Origin: Methyloprofundus sp.
GTDB taxonomy: Bacteria > Pseudomonadota > Gammaproteobacteria > Methylococcales > Methylomonadaceae
Direction of reading: 5' to 3'
DNA length: 64,000 nt
Assembly (NCBI GenBank): GCA_014859465.1
Contig: JACUUF010000003.1
Location: 1 to 64,000, forward strand
Program-made: the position numbers and the translations under genes
The notes under the pieces: model-generated
Told to the model about the DNA's origin: nothing
Database searches by the model: none
What the model saw: the letters and a program-made list of their open reading frames with translations, nothing else
Part shown: one piece after another, positions 50,424 through 61,138 of the stretch
How positions within the stretch are numbered: position 1 is the stretch's first letter
Layout: the number at the start of each line of letters is the position of its first letter

Positions 50424-52568
50424 TTAAATACGCATAGCCGCTTTAACACAGCGCAGCACGCCATAATCATAAGCTTCACCTAAAGCCTCATAGACTGGCT
50501 TTAAACTATTGGCTTGCTCTTCGGGTAGGCTAAGTATTTCATCTTGAATACCCTGAATTTCTTGTTCGCTTAAATCTAATACATCGCTTAACTCAACCAC
50601 GCCTTGTTCAATAGCCTGTGCCAAATGCGCATAAATTGTTGTTGCTTTTAATGCCCGCTGAGCAGCAATTTTCTGCACAGAATAGCCCACTTTAAACAAG
50701 ATAATGGTCTCCTCAACAGTCTCACTCAATTCAGTATTATTATCTGGTGCACTAATAAATGCTTTAATAACACCAAGAAAATCATCTGCATATAAGTCCA
50801 ACTTACGCTCTCCGACACCTGAGATACTGGCAAACTGCTGGTGATTCAACGGCGCTCTTTCGACCATTTCAGTTAAGGTCGCATCATTAAAGATAACATA
50901 CGGCGGCACATCTTGAGCATCCGCTAATTCACGGCGCTTAGCACGCAAGGCTGTCCATAAAATATTATCACTATGCCTAGAAAAATCACCTCGACTGACT
51001 TTGGTTTTTTTACCTTTTTCGGGAGCCAAATCTTTACGCAATCGAATCGAAGCCTCACCGCGCAACACCGGGCGACAGCTACTATTTAGCTTTAACGCGC
51101 CATAACCTTCCAAATCAACATCAACTAAACCACGCACCACTAACTGGCGAAATACTGAACGCCACTGATTTTCAGGCACGTCTTTGCCAATGCCGAAGGT
51201 ACTTTGTTTATCATGAGCAAAGCTTTTGATGCGCTCATTATCTTTACCTAACAAGACATCAATTAAATAATTCACACCAAAGCGCTGTTCAGTACGATAA
51301 ATACAAGACAAAGCCTGTTGCGCTGCAAGCGTACCATCCCAAGTTTCGACTGGTTCTAGGCAGGTATCGCAATTACCACAAGGCTGTTCTTGGCTATCGC
51401 CAAAATAATTCAGCAAGACCTCTCGCCGACAACTGACTTGCTCACATAAACCGAGCATGGCATCTAGTTTATGTAACTCAACACGCTTATGTGTTTCATC
51501 GGTAGCAGCACCTTGCAACATTTGCCGCAAGGTAATAACATCTTGCAAACCATAAGCCATCCAGGCATTAGCAGGCAGACCATCACGCCCTGCTCGACCG
51601 GTTTCTTGATAATAGCCTTCAATACTCTTAGGTAGATCTAAATGCGCAACAAAACGCACATTAGGTTTATCTATACCCATACCAAAAGCGACGGTTGCAA
51701 CAATAATGACACTGTCATGCATTAAAAAATGATGCTGATTTTTTTTGCGTATCTCATGCGACAAGCCGGCATGATAAGGCAAGGCATCCAAACCTTTAGC
51801 TTGCAGCCACTCAGCGGTGGCTTCGACTTTTTTACGTGATAAACAGTAAACAATGCCGGCATCATTTTGATGTTCTGCTTTGATAAAAGTTAATAATTGC
51901 TGGCGGGCGTTTTGCTTGAGGACAATGCTGTAACGAATATTAGGGCGATCAAAGCCACTGATAAATAATTCTGCCTCTGCTAAATCTAAGCGGCTGATAA
52001 TCTCTTCACGCGTGCGCTGATCTGCGGTTGCAGTTAGCGCAATACGTGGGATACTAGGAAATCGCTCATGCAATAAAGACAATTGCAAATAATCGGCACG
52101 AAAATCATGCCCCCATTGCGATACACAATGCGCCTCATCTATGGCAAATAAACTAATATTTAAGCGGCTAAATAATTGTAATGTACGCTCCGAGGTTAAG
52201 CGCTCTGGGGCTACATATAATAAATCTAATTCACCACGGTGTAGCTGTTGCTCTATGCTTTGTACTTGATCATAGCTTAATGTGGAATTTAAAAAGGCCG
52301 CTTTTACACCCAGTTGATGCAAAGCATTGACCTGATCTTCCATTAAAGCAATTAAAGGTGAAATAACAATACCCACGCCTTCGCGCATTATCGCGGGAAT
52401 TTGATAGCATAATGACTTACCGCCGCCGGTAGGCATTAATACCACAGCACTTTTGCCTTGTATTAGTTGCTCAATAATTGCTGCCTGTTGACCACGAAAT
52501 TTTTCATAACCAAAAACAGCCTGCAAAACTTCTACTTCCGAGCTTCCTTTATAGTCTGATTGCTGCAC
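50424..52568 (-). CDS. recQ: ATP-dependent DNA helicase RecQ
   Basis: A 714-residue 3'-5' helicase. It shows Walker [12 protein letters not shown], the DEAH box in FAIDEAHC, motif [12 protein letters not shown], the RQC zinc site ([20 protein letters not shown] then CDTC), the winged helix, and a C-terminal HRDC domain with an extra helical tail of about 100 residues. It is divergent from gshA. Confidence 0.97.
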   Translation of the reverse strand: MQQSDYKGSSEVEVLQAVFGYEKFRGQQAAIIEQLIQGKSAVVLMPTGGGKSLCYQIPAIMREGVGIVISPLIALMEDQVNALHQLGVKAAFLNSTLSYDQVQSIEQQLHRGELDLLYVAPERLTSERTLQLFSRLNISLFAIDEAHCVSQWGHDFRADYLQLSLLHERFPSIPRIALTATADQRTREEIISRLDLAEAELFISGFDRPNIRYSIVLKQNARQQLLTFIKAEHQNDAGIVYCLSRKKVEATAEWLQAKGLDALPYHAGLSHEIRKKNQHHFLMHDSVIIVATVAFGMGIDKPNVRFVAHLDLPKSIEGYYQETGRAGRDGLPANAWMAYGLQDVITLRQMLQGAATDETHKRVELHKLDAMLGLCEQVSCRREVLLNYFGDSQEQPCGNCDTCLEPVETWDGTLAAQQALSCIYRTEQRFGVNYLIDVLLGKDNERIKSFAHDKQSTFGIGKDVPENQWRSVFRQLVVRGLVDVDLEGYGALKLNSSCRPVLRGEASIRLRKDLAPEKGKKTKVSRGDFSRHSDNILWTALRAKRRELADAQDVPPYVIFNDATLTEMVERAPLNHQQFASISGVGERKLDLYADDFLGVIKAFISAPDNNTELSETVEETIILFKVGYSVQKIAAQRALKATTIYAHLAQAIEQGVVELSDVLDLSEQEIQGIQDEILSLPEEQANSLKPVYEALGEAYDYGVLRCVKAAMRI

Positions 52569-52654
52569 AATATTTATCCTTAGCCCTGAAACAGTTATAT
52601 AATAAGATTATTATAAATTAAGCATGCCCGCGTTTATCAGGATTTTTTAACATT

Positions 52655-54232
52655 TTGAATATAACAGCCACCAATCGTCTAAAGCTATTATTGGCGAACA
52701 AACAACAGTCGCTCTTAAAAAAAGGGCTTAAAGGCATAGAAAAAGAAAATCTACGCCTAAGCGAGCAAGGCTTTATCGCGCAAACGCCCCACCCCGAAAA
52801 ACTCGGTGCGGCACTGACTCATCCGTATATTACTACTGATTATTCTGAAGCTTTATTAGAATTCATTACCCCACCGTTTACCGACATTCATGAAACCTTA
52901 GGCTTTATGGAAAATATCCATCAATTTGTCTATGACAATCTGGATAATGAACATTTACTAGCCACCAGCATGCCTTGTGGTATTAATGGCGATCAAAGTA
53001 TTCCCATCGCAAGCTATGGCAAATCGAATATCGGTACGATGAAATATGTTTATCGTAAAGGCTTATCGCATCGGTACGGCAGAACCATGCAAGCCATTGC
53101 CGGCATTCATTTTAATTACTCTGTTCCCGAGGCGCTTTGGCCTGCATTACACCAACTAGAGCGCTCCGAACAAACACTGAGTGAATTCAAATCCTCGGGA
53201 TATTTTCATTTAATCCGTAATTTTCAGCGCCAAGGCTGGATTATTCTGTATTTGTTCGGCGCATCCCCCGCTATCTGTAAAAATTTCTTCAAAAGCCGCC
53301 CTGAATTGATGGCCCAGTTTGAAGAATTTGATAATGGCACCCTGTATCATCCTTATGCGACCTCATTACGCATGAGTGATATAGGCTATAAAAGCAATAA
53401 CCAGTCAAACCTCAATATTGATTACAACTCGCTCACCGGCTATGTTGATAGCCTATCTCATGCGATCAATACACCTTATCCAGAGTATGCAGCGATAGGA
53501 ATACAAGTAGCAGGAGAATATCAGCAACTGAACAGCAATATTCTGCAAATTGAAAATGAGTTTTACAGCACGGTACGCCCCAAACAAATTATTGAATCTT
53601 GTGAAAAGCCAACCTTAGCGCTCAAACGTCGCGGGGTTCGCTATGTAGAAATTCGCTCTCTGGATTTAGATTTATTTGATCCGATCGGCATTAATGCAAA
53701 TCGCGCGCGTTTTATTGAAGCTTTATTACTCAACTGCTTAATGCAGGACAGCCCAGAAATGAATCTTGCTGACTTTAAAATGCACAATGCTAATCAGCTA
53801 ACTGTTGCTAATGAAGGCCGTAAGCCAAATATTGAACTCATTAAAGAAGGCCAGCCAATTCGTTTGCAAGATTGGGCTAATGACATACTAGATAGCATGC
53901 AAGCCGTCTGCGACATCTTAGATGAAAACGAGCCGGAGAATTATTACAATCAGGCTCTTATAGAGCAACGTAAATTAATTGCCAACCCCGACCTAACACC
54001 TTCAGCACAGATTCTGAGTAAAATGCGAGAAGAAAACAAGCCGTTTGCGCGTTTTGCAGAAACCCTATCGCTACAACATGCGCAAAATTTTAGTGCGCAA
54101 AAACTCAATGCAGAGGATACAGACATATTCACACAAATGGCACTGGACTCACATGCCAAACAACAAGAAATTGAAGCAAATGACACACTGTCATTTGCTG
54201 ATTTTCTAAGTAAATATTTTTCGCAAAAGTAA
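52655..54232 (+). CDS. gshA: Glutamate-cysteine ligase
   Basis: A 525-residue enzyme for the first step of glutathione synthesis (type 1, gammaproteobacterial). The start is TTG at 52655 (NITATNRLKLL follows) with AGGA about 13 nt upstream. Family landmarks are KGIEKENLRL, TDYSEALLEFITPP and GRTMQAIAGIHFNYS. Glutathione supplies the persulfide dioxygenase substrate, linking it to the pair near 21.2 kb. No gshB is adjacent. Confidence 0.95.
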   Translation: MNITATNRLKLLLANKQQSLLKKGLKGIEKENLRLSEQGFIAQTPHPEKLGAALTHPYITTDYSEALLEFITPPFTDIHETLGFMENIHQFVYDNLDNEHLLATSMPCGINGDQSIPIASYGKSNIGTMKYVYRKGLSHRYGRTMQAIAGIHFNYSVPEALWPALHQLERSEQTLSEFKSSGYFHLIRNFQRQGWIILYLFGASPAICKNFFKSRPELMAQFEEFDNGTLYHPYATSLRMSDIGYKSNNQSNLNIDYNSLTGYVDSLSHAINTPYPEYAAIGIQVAGEYQQLNSNILQIENEFYSTVRPKQIIESCEKPTLALKRRGVRYVEIRSLDLDLFDPIGINANRARFIEALLLNCLMQDSPEMNLADFKMHNANQLTVANEGRKPNIELIKEGQPIRLQDWANDILDSMQAVCDILDENEPENYYNQALIEQRKLIANPDLTPSAQILSKMREENKPFARFAETLSLQHAQNFSAQKLNAEDTDIFTQMALDSHAKQQEIEANDTLSFADFLSKYFSQK

Positions 54233-54242
54233 ATATAAAACT

Positions 54243-54328
54243 TGTAGGGTTTGGTTTTACTCGCTCCCAAAAAGCGTGTGAAAACAAGAGAAATTCATAT
54301 AATTTGCGAGCTAAAGCCACGCCCTAGC
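54243..54328. repeat. REP-like imperfect palindrome after gshA
   Basis: Arms TGTAGGGTTTGGTTTTACTC and GCGAGCTAAAGCCACGCCCT pair imperfectly across a 40-nt spacer. The right arm shares GCTAAAGCC-RCGCCCTA with the element at 33947. Confidence 0.5.
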
Positions 54329-54380
54329 TCATGGTATTTAAAATACCTGCGTTACCACCCACTATAAAGAACAATCCCTC

Positions 54381-55088
54381 ATGACCAACATCGAACAAAT
54401 ACAAAACGAATTACAAGGTAAAAATCCACGCAAAGTTCTCAGACATGCGCTAGAAAATTATGATCAAGTCGCCATTTCATTTAGTGGTGCGGAAGATGTC
54501 GTGTTAATTGATATGGCTTTAAAAATTCGTCAAGATATTCAAATATTTTCTTTAGATACGGGGCGTTTACACCCAGAAACTTACCAGTTTATCGAACAAG
54601 TCAGAAAGCATTATAAAATTACTATTGAATTACTCAGCCCTGAACATACTCAACTAGAAGCCTTTGTTAAAGAAAAGGGTTTATTTAGCTTTTATCAAGA
54701 CGGGCATCAAGAATGCTGCGCTATTCGCAAAGTACAACCATTAAAACGTAAACTCGCGCAAGTTGATGCTTGGATTACCGGACAACGAAAAGATCAAAGT
54801 TTAGATACCCGGCAAAACATCCCAGAAATCCAAATTGACCCCGCTTTCTCAACAGCTGAGCAACCGTTAGTAAAGTTTAATCCTTTAGTGAATCAAACTT
54901 CTGCACAAATTTGGGATTATATAGAAGCCTACCAAGTCCCTTTTAATGCCCTACATCAACAAGGCTTTATTAGCATAGGTTGTGAGCCTTGTACTCGCGC
55001 CGTGCTGCCTAACCAACACGAACGCGCAGGGCGCTGGTGGTGGGAAGATGCCACCAAAAAGGAGTGTGGTTTGCATATAAAAAAATAA
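54381..55088 (+). CDS. cysH: Adenylyl-sulfate reductase, CysH type with [4Fe-4S] cysteines
   Basis: A 235-residue assimilatory sulfonucleotide reductase. The P-loop [10 protein letters not shown] and the cysteine pairs C112-C113 and C201-C204 (CCAIRK, GCEPC) bind a [4Fe-4S] cluster, the signature of enzymes using APS. Catalytic Cys229 lies in KKECGLH near the C-terminus. PAPS-specific enzymes of enterobacteria lack these pairs. Produces sulfite for cysteine synthesis. Confidence 0.94.
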   Translation: MTNIEQIQNELQGKNPRKVLRHALENYDQVAISFSGAEDVVLIDMALKIRQDIQIFSLDTGRLHPETYQFIEQVRKHYKITIELLSPEHTQLEAFVKEKGLFSFYQDGHQECCAIRKVQPLKRKLAQVDAWITGQRKDQSLDTRQNIPEIQIDPAFSTAEQPLVKFNPLVNQTSAQIWDYIEAYQVPFNALHQQGFISIGCEPCTRAVLPNQHERAGRWWWEDATKKECGLHIKK

Positions 55089-55155
55089 GGGTCGGGCGGA
55101 CATCAATCCGCTAATGCACACATCTCTCAACACGCGGACCAAACTCCGCCCTACC
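55089..55155. repeat. REP-like palindrome between cysH and rbgA
   Basis: Arms GGGTCGGGCGGAC and GGACCAAACTCCGCCCTACC surround a 30-nt spacer. It belongs to the same loose family as the elements at 25194, 33947 and 54243. Confidence 0.5.
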
Positions 55156-55178
55156 CAGCTCACAACCGGACAAAACAC

Positions 55179-56105
55179 ATGCAAATTCAATGGTATCCAG
55201 GGCACATGCACAAAGCAGGCAAAGAAATAAAGGAAGCGTTGCCCGATATAGATTTATTAATCGAAGTACTGGATGCACGTATCCCCTTTAGCAGTGCCAA
55301 CCCCTTATTATCTGAATTACGTGCCGATAAACCGTGCATCAAAATACTCAATAAAGCTGATTTAGCCGATCCTATCAGAACCCAGGAATGGCAAGCATAC
55401 CTAGAACGTGAGCAAGGCGTAAAAACCTTAGCAACCACAGCGGTACACTCGGAAAACGTAGCGCAAATTATCGACCTCTGCCGTAAATTAATGCCGCACA
55501 AAGCAGCAAATACCAACGTCATACACGCTTTAATCATGGGCATTCCAAACGTGGGCAAATCAACCACGATTAATGCCCTAGCTGGTCGTACCATTGCTAA
55601 AACCGGCAATGAACCCGCAGTAACCAAAAGACAACAACGTATTGATTTACAAAATGGCATTATTCTCTGCGATACGCCGGGCATGCTATGGCCAAACTTA
55701 GAAAACCCTAATACTGGCTATCGCTTAGCAACCACAGGCGCGATTAAAGATACGGCGTTAAAGCATGACGATATAGCTTCATTTGCTGGTGAGTTTTTAT
55801 TACGCGATTATCCAGAAAGCTTACAACAACGCTACCAAATCGAAACACTGCCTGAAACGGATTATGAATTACTCCTGTTAATCGGCAAAAAACGCGGTTG
55901 CTTACGCGGCGGTGGCAATATTGACATCGACAAAGTCGCTAAAATCTTACTGACCGAATTAAGAGATGGGCTACTAGGTAGACTAACCCTGGAAACACCT
56001 GCCGACATGGAGCAAGAGCTCATCGAGCTGGTTGCCTTGCAAGAGAAAAGAGAAGCCAAAAAAGCTTTGCGAAAAAACAAATGGAAGGCACAAAGAGATA
56101 ATTGA
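55179..56105 (+). CDS. rbgA: Circularly permuted ribosome biogenesis GTPase (YlqF/RbgA family)
   Basis: A 308-residue GTPase of the YlqF/RbgA type that assists large ribosomal subunit assembly. The G motifs are permuted: NKAD (G4) precedes GIPNVGKST (G1), and DTPGML (G3) follows. The N-terminus WYPGHMHKAGKEI is diagnostic. The C-terminal basic helix (KREAKKALRKNKWKAQRDN) fits rRNA binding. Confidence 0.94.
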   Translation: MQIQWYPGHMHKAGKEIKEALPDIDLLIEVLDARIPFSSANPLLSELRADKPCIKILNKADLADPIRTQEWQAYLEREQGVKTLATTAVHSENVAQIIDLCRKLMPHKAANTNVIHALIMGIPNVGKSTTINALAGRTIAKTGNEPAVTKRQQRIDLQNGIILCDTPGMLWPNLENPNTGYRLATTGAIKDTALKHDDIASFAGEFLLRDYPESLQQRYQIETLPETDYELLLLIGKKRGCLRGGGNIDIDKVAKILLTELRDGLLGRLTLETPADMEQELIELVALQEKREAKKALRKNKWKAQRDN

Positions 56106-56208
56106 AGATGCCGTGCAACGGATAAGGGATGAATCAGACAAGCATTTTTATCCCTCTATGGTTGAAGCTTTTAATCAAGTAGCCGTCAATAAGAGAAACG
56201 CTTTCTGA
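56101..56208 (+). pseudogene. C-terminal relic of an HD-GYP domain gene
   Basis: A plus-strand frame just after rbgA reads IEDAVQRIRDESDKHFYPSM then VEAFNQVAVNKRNAF and a TGA. This resembles the last helix pair of HD-GYP c-di-GMP phosphodiesterases (RIxxESGxHFDPxMVxAF). No HD or GYP residues remain and there is no start, so the main part has been lost. Confidence 0.5.
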
Positions 56209-56231
56209 CTAGCACTTTTACTAACAAACGA

Positions 56232-58436
56232 TTAAAACTCCACTTTCCCCGTTTCAATATTATACATAGCACTAACAATATCGATGTCACCGGCTACTTG
56301 CATTGCCTTTAATAACGGGCTTCTTTGCTTGATTTGCTCAACCATAATTTCTACATTACGGTCAGCAACTTTATCTTCTAGACAGCTATCTACTAGACTA
56401 TTTTTGGCAAAGTCTCCTGTTTTGACTGCTTGAACAGCAGGCTGAATTTTATCCAGCAACCCAGTCAAATTACCCAACTCCACACCAGCACAAGCACCTT
56501 TAATAGCGCCACAATGGGTATGCCCCAAAACCACAACTAACTTAGAACCAGCGACCTTACACGCATATTCCATACTGCCCAAAATATCGTCATTAACCAC
56601 ATTACCCGCAACTCTAACACTGAAAATATCGCCCAAACCTTGATCAAAAACCAATTCAGCTGAAGTACGTGAATCAATACAGCTCAAGATAATAGCAATA
56701 GGAAACTGCCCTTCGACTGTTTCGTTAACCTGGGAGAGTAAATTTCGGGTATTTTTAATACTGTTGACAAAGCGGTTGTTACCCTCTTGCAATATTGCCA
56801 GGACAGCTGCGGGGGTTAATAACTGCTGCGACTCTTGACTCACCGGTAGAACATACTCAACGGGCTTTAAAAAGCCAAAGCCTCGTAGATTCTGAATGAC
56901 AAGATGAATACCTTTACGTGTGGCATCAACCTTGAAGTTTTGAATCACTTCGTAAACATCATAATCAATATATTTTGCATAAGTCGCATCAATAACGATA
57001 TTGGCATTTTTCGGTAACTCATTAAGCATATGTAGAATATTCGATTTATTTAAAAAAGAGACGTTTTCTGATAGGGTAATAATCGTTTTATTGTGCCCTT
57101 GTTGTTCATGCAAGTGAAAACCGACTTTTTTATTTTCCAGCAAAATAAAAAATAACGCACAGCCCATGCCAATACTAAGGCCGGTCAACATATCAGAAAA
57201 AATCAAACCAATAATTGTCGCTATAAAAGGGATGAAATGGTACCAACCGACTTGATACATGGTTTTAAACCATCTTGGATTGATCAACTTATAAGCGACT
57301 ACGAGAAAAATGGCAGCTAAACTTGCCAAAGGAATCTTATTGATTAAATTAGGCAGTAATAACACCGCAATGAATAAAAATAGGCCCTGCATAAAAGCCG
57401 ATACCTTAGTGCGACTACCCGCTTGCACATTCGCAGAACTACGTACAATTAATTGCGTCATAGGTAAGCCACCAAGTAATCCAGAGCAAATATTACCGAT
57501 CCCTTGTGCTCGTAATTCGCGATTGGTTGAAGTCACTCGCTTATAAGGATCCAGCTTATCCATAGCTTCAACACATAATAAAGTCTCCAAACTGGCAACA
57601 ATAGCAAGTATAAAGGCAACACGATAAACAGCAGGGTTATTAATTTGTGCAAAATCAGGCCATGTAAAAATTTGCCCCAAGTCAGAGACGGTTTCTGCAA
57701 CAGGCAATAACAGTAAATGCTTATCTATTAACGCCCATTGCGGATAGAATGTAATAAATGCTTGATTTAACAGCACTCCGACGAGAACGACAACAATTTC
57801 CCCGCGTAAATTTTTACTCAATCGGTACTGTTTAATCCACTGCGTTTCCCACAATAATAAAATCAACAAGCAGATTGAGCTGATAATAATAGCACCGGGC
57901 GCCATAAAATCGAGCATGTGTTGTAACTCAGTGAGGGTCGTATACTGATCGCTCTGAATAAATGACATATCCCCTTCAAAATCTCTGTCATAGCCTATGG
58001 CATGTGGGATCTGCTTAAGAAAAATAATAAGACCAATACCTGATAACATGCCGGCAATCACTGCAGAAGGAAAATAATAAGCAATAATCCCAGCTCTAAT
58101 ATTACCCAGTATAAATTGTAGAATACCCGCTAAAACGACCGTTAATAGAAAAGTATTAAAACCTAACTCCGAAATAGCACCGAAGACAATCACAGCCAGC
58201 CCCGCAGAAGGACCGGTAACACCCAATGCCGAACCACTGAAGCTAGTGACCACAAGGCCACCTACTACACCAGCAATCAACCCAGCATACAACGGGGCTC
58301 CTGAAGCTAAAGCAACGCCTAAACATAAAGGCAAAGCTAATAGAAAAACAACAAGACTGGCCGGCAAGTCATGCGCCAGGGTTTTTTTATAACTTAAAAT
58401 CGGGGCTTTCTTTGCAGAAAATAAATTTTTTAGCAT
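56232..58436 (-). CDS. SulP transporter fused to a beta-carbonic anhydrase
   Basis: A 734-residue fusion. Residues 10-430 form a SulP (SLC26-like) transporter with about 10-12 membrane helices (GVALASGAPLYAGLIAGVVG, VTGPSAGLAVIVF). A STAS-like domain follows (about 440-530), then a beta-carbonic anhydrase from about 555. Zinc ligands and partners are intact: C586-x-D588-x-R590 and H639-x-x-C642 (GHTHCG). A bicarbonate transporter coupled to CO2/bicarbonate conversion is the natural reading, although sulfate cannot be excluded. Confidence 0.92.
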   Translation of the reverse strand: MLKNLFSAKKAPILSYKKTLAHDLPASLVVFLLALPLCLGVALASGAPLYAGLIAGVVGGLVVTSFSGSALGVTGPSAGLAVIVFGAISELGFNTFLLTVVLAGILQFILGNIRAGIIAYYFPSAVIAGMLSGIGLIIFLKQIPHAIGYDRDFEGDMSFIQSDQYTTLTELQHMLDFMAPGAIIISSICLLILLLWETQWIKQYRLSKNLRGEIVVVLVGVLLNQAFITFYPQWALIDKHLLLLPVAETVSDLGQIFTWPDFAQINNPAVYRVAFILAIVASLETLLCVEAMDKLDPYKRVTSTNRELRAQGIGNICSGLLGGLPMTQLIVRSSANVQAGSRTKVSAFMQGLFLFIAVLLLPNLINKIPLASLAAIFLVVAYKLINPRWFKTMYQVGWYHFIPFIATIIGLIFSDMLTGLSIGMGCALFFILLENKKVGFHLHEQQGHNKTIITLSENVSFLNKSNILHMLNELPKNANIVIDATYAKYIDYDVYEVIQNFKVDATRKGIHLVIQNLRGFGFLKPVEYVLPVSQESQQLLTPAAVLAILQEGNNRFVNSIKNTRNLLSQVNETVEGQFPIAIILSCIDSRTSAELVFDQGLGDIFSVRVAGNVVNDDILGSMEYACKVAGSKLVVVLGHTHCGAIKGACAGVELGNLTGLLDKIQPAVQAVKTGDFAKNSLVDSCLEDKVADRNVEIMVEQIKQRSPLLKAMQVAGDIDIVSAMYNIETGKVEF

Positions 58437-58462
58437 GTTTATCTCGTTAAGTCGTTTTAGGT

Positions 58463-61138
58463 TTATTCATCTAAGGCAATTTCTGGACGCCATGCTAACC
58501 ATTCGGGTTCATAGTCCTCATGCAAATCAAAGACTTGCCCAGCCTGAACATGAGTAGCCATTATTTCTTCCGCTTCTGGTGTGGCGAAAGCGATACCACC
58601 GGTAACAATACTTTCCACTGACTCAGTACGCACTTCTGCGCCACTAATCCAACCAAAATCAATGTTGACCCCACTAGCATTCCAAAACTTAGTATTGTTT
58701 TTTATTAACGGTGCATATTGAGGCGCAATATAAATATCAATTAAAACCTGCGTAGCATTACTGGATAATCGAAAGCCTCTCACTTCACCGACATTCATTT
58801 GTCGATAAGCAACACTGTTACCCACTTTAATTGAACCTAAACGTGGCGTTTGCAAAACAAGATGTAAACCTTGTTTTATTTTCGCTTGATTAAGTTTTGC
58901 GACAAATTCTGTTTGTTTAGCACCCTTACCTGGCTCTATGTCCAAATAGCTGCCTTTAATTAAGGTATCTAGGTTTTTATTTTTAAATAAACCTAATTGC
59001 GCTGAAACTAACCAAAATTTCGTCCCTGCCCTTGCAAATTGAATCGCTGAGCCGAATAATTTGGCATTAGCAATAATCGCTTGATTATCTTCTGCTAATT
59101 TAACTGAGCTTATCTCTCCAACCGGAATACCCAGGTACTTAATAGCCGTGCCTGCACTAATACCATTCGCTAAAGAAAATTTTATTTTAATTTCCTCAGC
59201 TAATTGCAAAGCGCTTTGTTCATCTGGATAAAGATGATAAATTTTATTAGCTTTTTCTTTTATAGTGACTGTGTTTTCAAGCGTAGGATTAGCAAAACTA
59301 ATACCACCATTCAACAACGCACTAAGCGATGTCATATTCACATCAACTCCCGCTAAACCTGCTTTAACTTTCAAGCCACTATTACGCCAAAACTGACTAG
59401 AATCGGTGAGTAAATGCCGATATTTATTACGTATGGCAACACTCATAATAATGCTGTCATTGTCTTCACTCAAACGGTAGAAAACTAGCTTACCTACGGA
59501 GATTTTCTTAAAATAAACTTGCGAGCCAATGGCTAAAGAACCTAAATCATCCGTGCTAATCTGAATAATAGTTTCATCTTTTGCTGGCTTATAAGGTGTT
59601 AGTCCGGAGCCTGTGGCCGCAGCATAACTAGGATATAAATCATAAAGTGCATGATTTTTAATTTTTTTAGTACTTAATTCGGGGGTTATAAATTCAATAC
59701 CACCATTCAACACCGTCCCCATGGTTCCAGTTTGAATGTCCATACCTGCCGTACCTATACTCACTTGCACACCACTGGCATTCCAGAAACGTGAACTAGG
59801 CGCGACTAAATGGGCATAGCGTTCGGTAATGTAAATATCAATTAAGACACTTTCGCCTTTTTTATCGAGTTTAAAATCATGCACTTGACCTACTTGTATT
59901 TTTTTATAAAGAACAGGGCTGCCATATTCAATAGAACCTAAAGAATCTGCTTTTAAAATCAGATGTATGCCTTTATCACCAATAGACATTAAAGGGGGTT
60001 TATTAAGAGCAATAAACTCTCTCACACTTAGCCCCTCACCTACCTGCATTTTGATATGATTTCCTTGTAATAAGGATTTCAAACCCGAAAAATCAGTGAG
60101 TGAAAGTTTCGGTTTATCTAGCCAAAATTTTGTACCTGCTTTTAATAATTGTTCGGCACGTGGATCAAACATCACGTCTGCAATAACACTTTTACCTGTC
60201 TTTTTATAACTTAATTTCTTAACAATACCGATTTTAAAAGCATCATACTGAACTTCGGTGACACCCGCTTGTAAACCAATGGCCGATTCAAAACTAATTT
60301 CAACCAAAATACCGACCTTAGCACTGTCAAAATCACCATGTAATTTAAATTGCGTGGCGCTATCAGCAGTATCAACACTTTCAGTATCTGGTGTGAAAAA
60401 CGCAATCCCCCCTGCAATCAATGCAGCTAATGATTCTGTCTGCATAGAAAAGCCGCTTAACCCGGCTTTTATTGACAAACCACTGGCATTCCAAAATCGT
60501 GATGATTTTTTTACCAAATAAGCGTAACGCGCTTCAATAAGCGCTTTAATAATGACACCATTTTGTGCTTCGGCCAATTCATAATCCAACACTTCACCCA
60601 CAGGAATTTGACGAAAATAGATTTTCGAGCCTCGCGCAATGGAACCTAAACTATCGGCCAAAATATCAATAGTCAAACCTAACTTATGCTCCTCTATAAT
60701 CGGCGGCTTATCTAAAGCAATAAACTCTCTTTGCTGCTCTCCTTCCCCTGGATTCATGCGTATATAATTTCCAGAAACAATGGTATCTAGGCCAGTAATT
60801 TCAGTCATAGAAACTTTGGGCTTAACCAACCAAAATCCCGTCGTTTTTCTAAGGCTTTCGCTGGCCGCACGCTGAATTTCAGCCAACACTTTAACTTGCT
60901 GCAAATTGGCACTAATATCTACTTTTTTGACCACACCTATGCGCACACCTTTATATATAATAGGCGTTTTTCCTTCGCGAATTCCTTCAGCATCATCAAA
61001 TACGATAGAAATTTCAATACCTTTTTCATTCATGCTTTGATAAATGGTCCAGCCGCCCATTAGAGCAGCGACTAAAGGCAATAACCAAATACCCGATAAC
61101 CAGTGTTTTTTTGTCATAACGGGCTTAGTTAGGCTCAT
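58463..61138 (-). CDS. LetB/PqiB-type MCE protein with seven MCE domains
   Basis: An 891-residue periplasmic-spanning protein with one N-terminal membrane helix (about 13-30). Seven MCE/MlaD repeats can be counted by the recurring core G-x-x-V-x-Y-x-x-x-x-V-G-x-V, near residues 40, 160, 285, 395, 530, 655 and 765. E. coli LetB (YebT, 877 residues) also has seven. They stack into a tunnel for lipid movement between membranes. It overlaps the LetA-like gene by 14 nt. Confidence 0.92.
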   Translation of the reverse strand: MSLTKPVMTKKHWLSGIWLLPLVAALMGGWTIYQSMNEKGIEISIVFDDAEGIREGKTPIIYKGVRIGVVKKVDISANLQQVKVLAEIQRAASESLRKTTGFWLVKPKVSMTEITGLDTIVSGNYIRMNPGEGEQQREFIALDKPPIIEEHKLGLTIDILADSLGSIARGSKIYFRQIPVGEVLDYELAEAQNGVIIKALIEARYAYLVKKSSRFWNASGLSIKAGLSGFSMQTESLAALIAGGIAFFTPDTESVDTADSATQFKLHGDFDSAKVGILVEISFESAIGLQAGVTEVQYDAFKIGIVKKLSYKKTGKSVIADVMFDPRAEQLLKAGTKFWLDKPKLSLTDFSGLKSLLQGNHIKMQVGEGLSVREFIALNKPPLMSIGDKGIHLILKADSLGSIEYGSPVLYKKIQVGQVHDFKLDKKGESVLIDIYITERYAHLVAPSSRFWNASGVQVSIGTAGMDIQTGTMGTVLNGGIEFITPELSTKKIKNHALYDLYPSYAAATGSGLTPYKPAKDETIIQISTDDLGSLAIGSQVYFKKISVGKLVFYRLSEDNDSIIMSVAIRNKYRHLLTDSSQFWRNSGLKVKAGLAGVDVNMTSLSALLNGGISFANPTLENTVTIKEKANKIYHLYPDEQSALQLAEEIKIKFSLANGISAGTAIKYLGIPVGEISSVKLAEDNQAIIANAKLFGSAIQFARAGTKFWLVSAQLGLFKNKNLDTLIKGSYLDIEPGKGAKQTEFVAKLNQAKIKQGLHLVLQTPRLGSIKVGNSVAYRQMNVGEVRGFRLSSNATQVLIDIYIAPQYAPLIKNNTKFWNASGVNIDFGWISGAEVRTESVESIVTGGIAFATPEAEEIMATHVQAGQVFDLHEDYEPEWLAWRPEIALDE

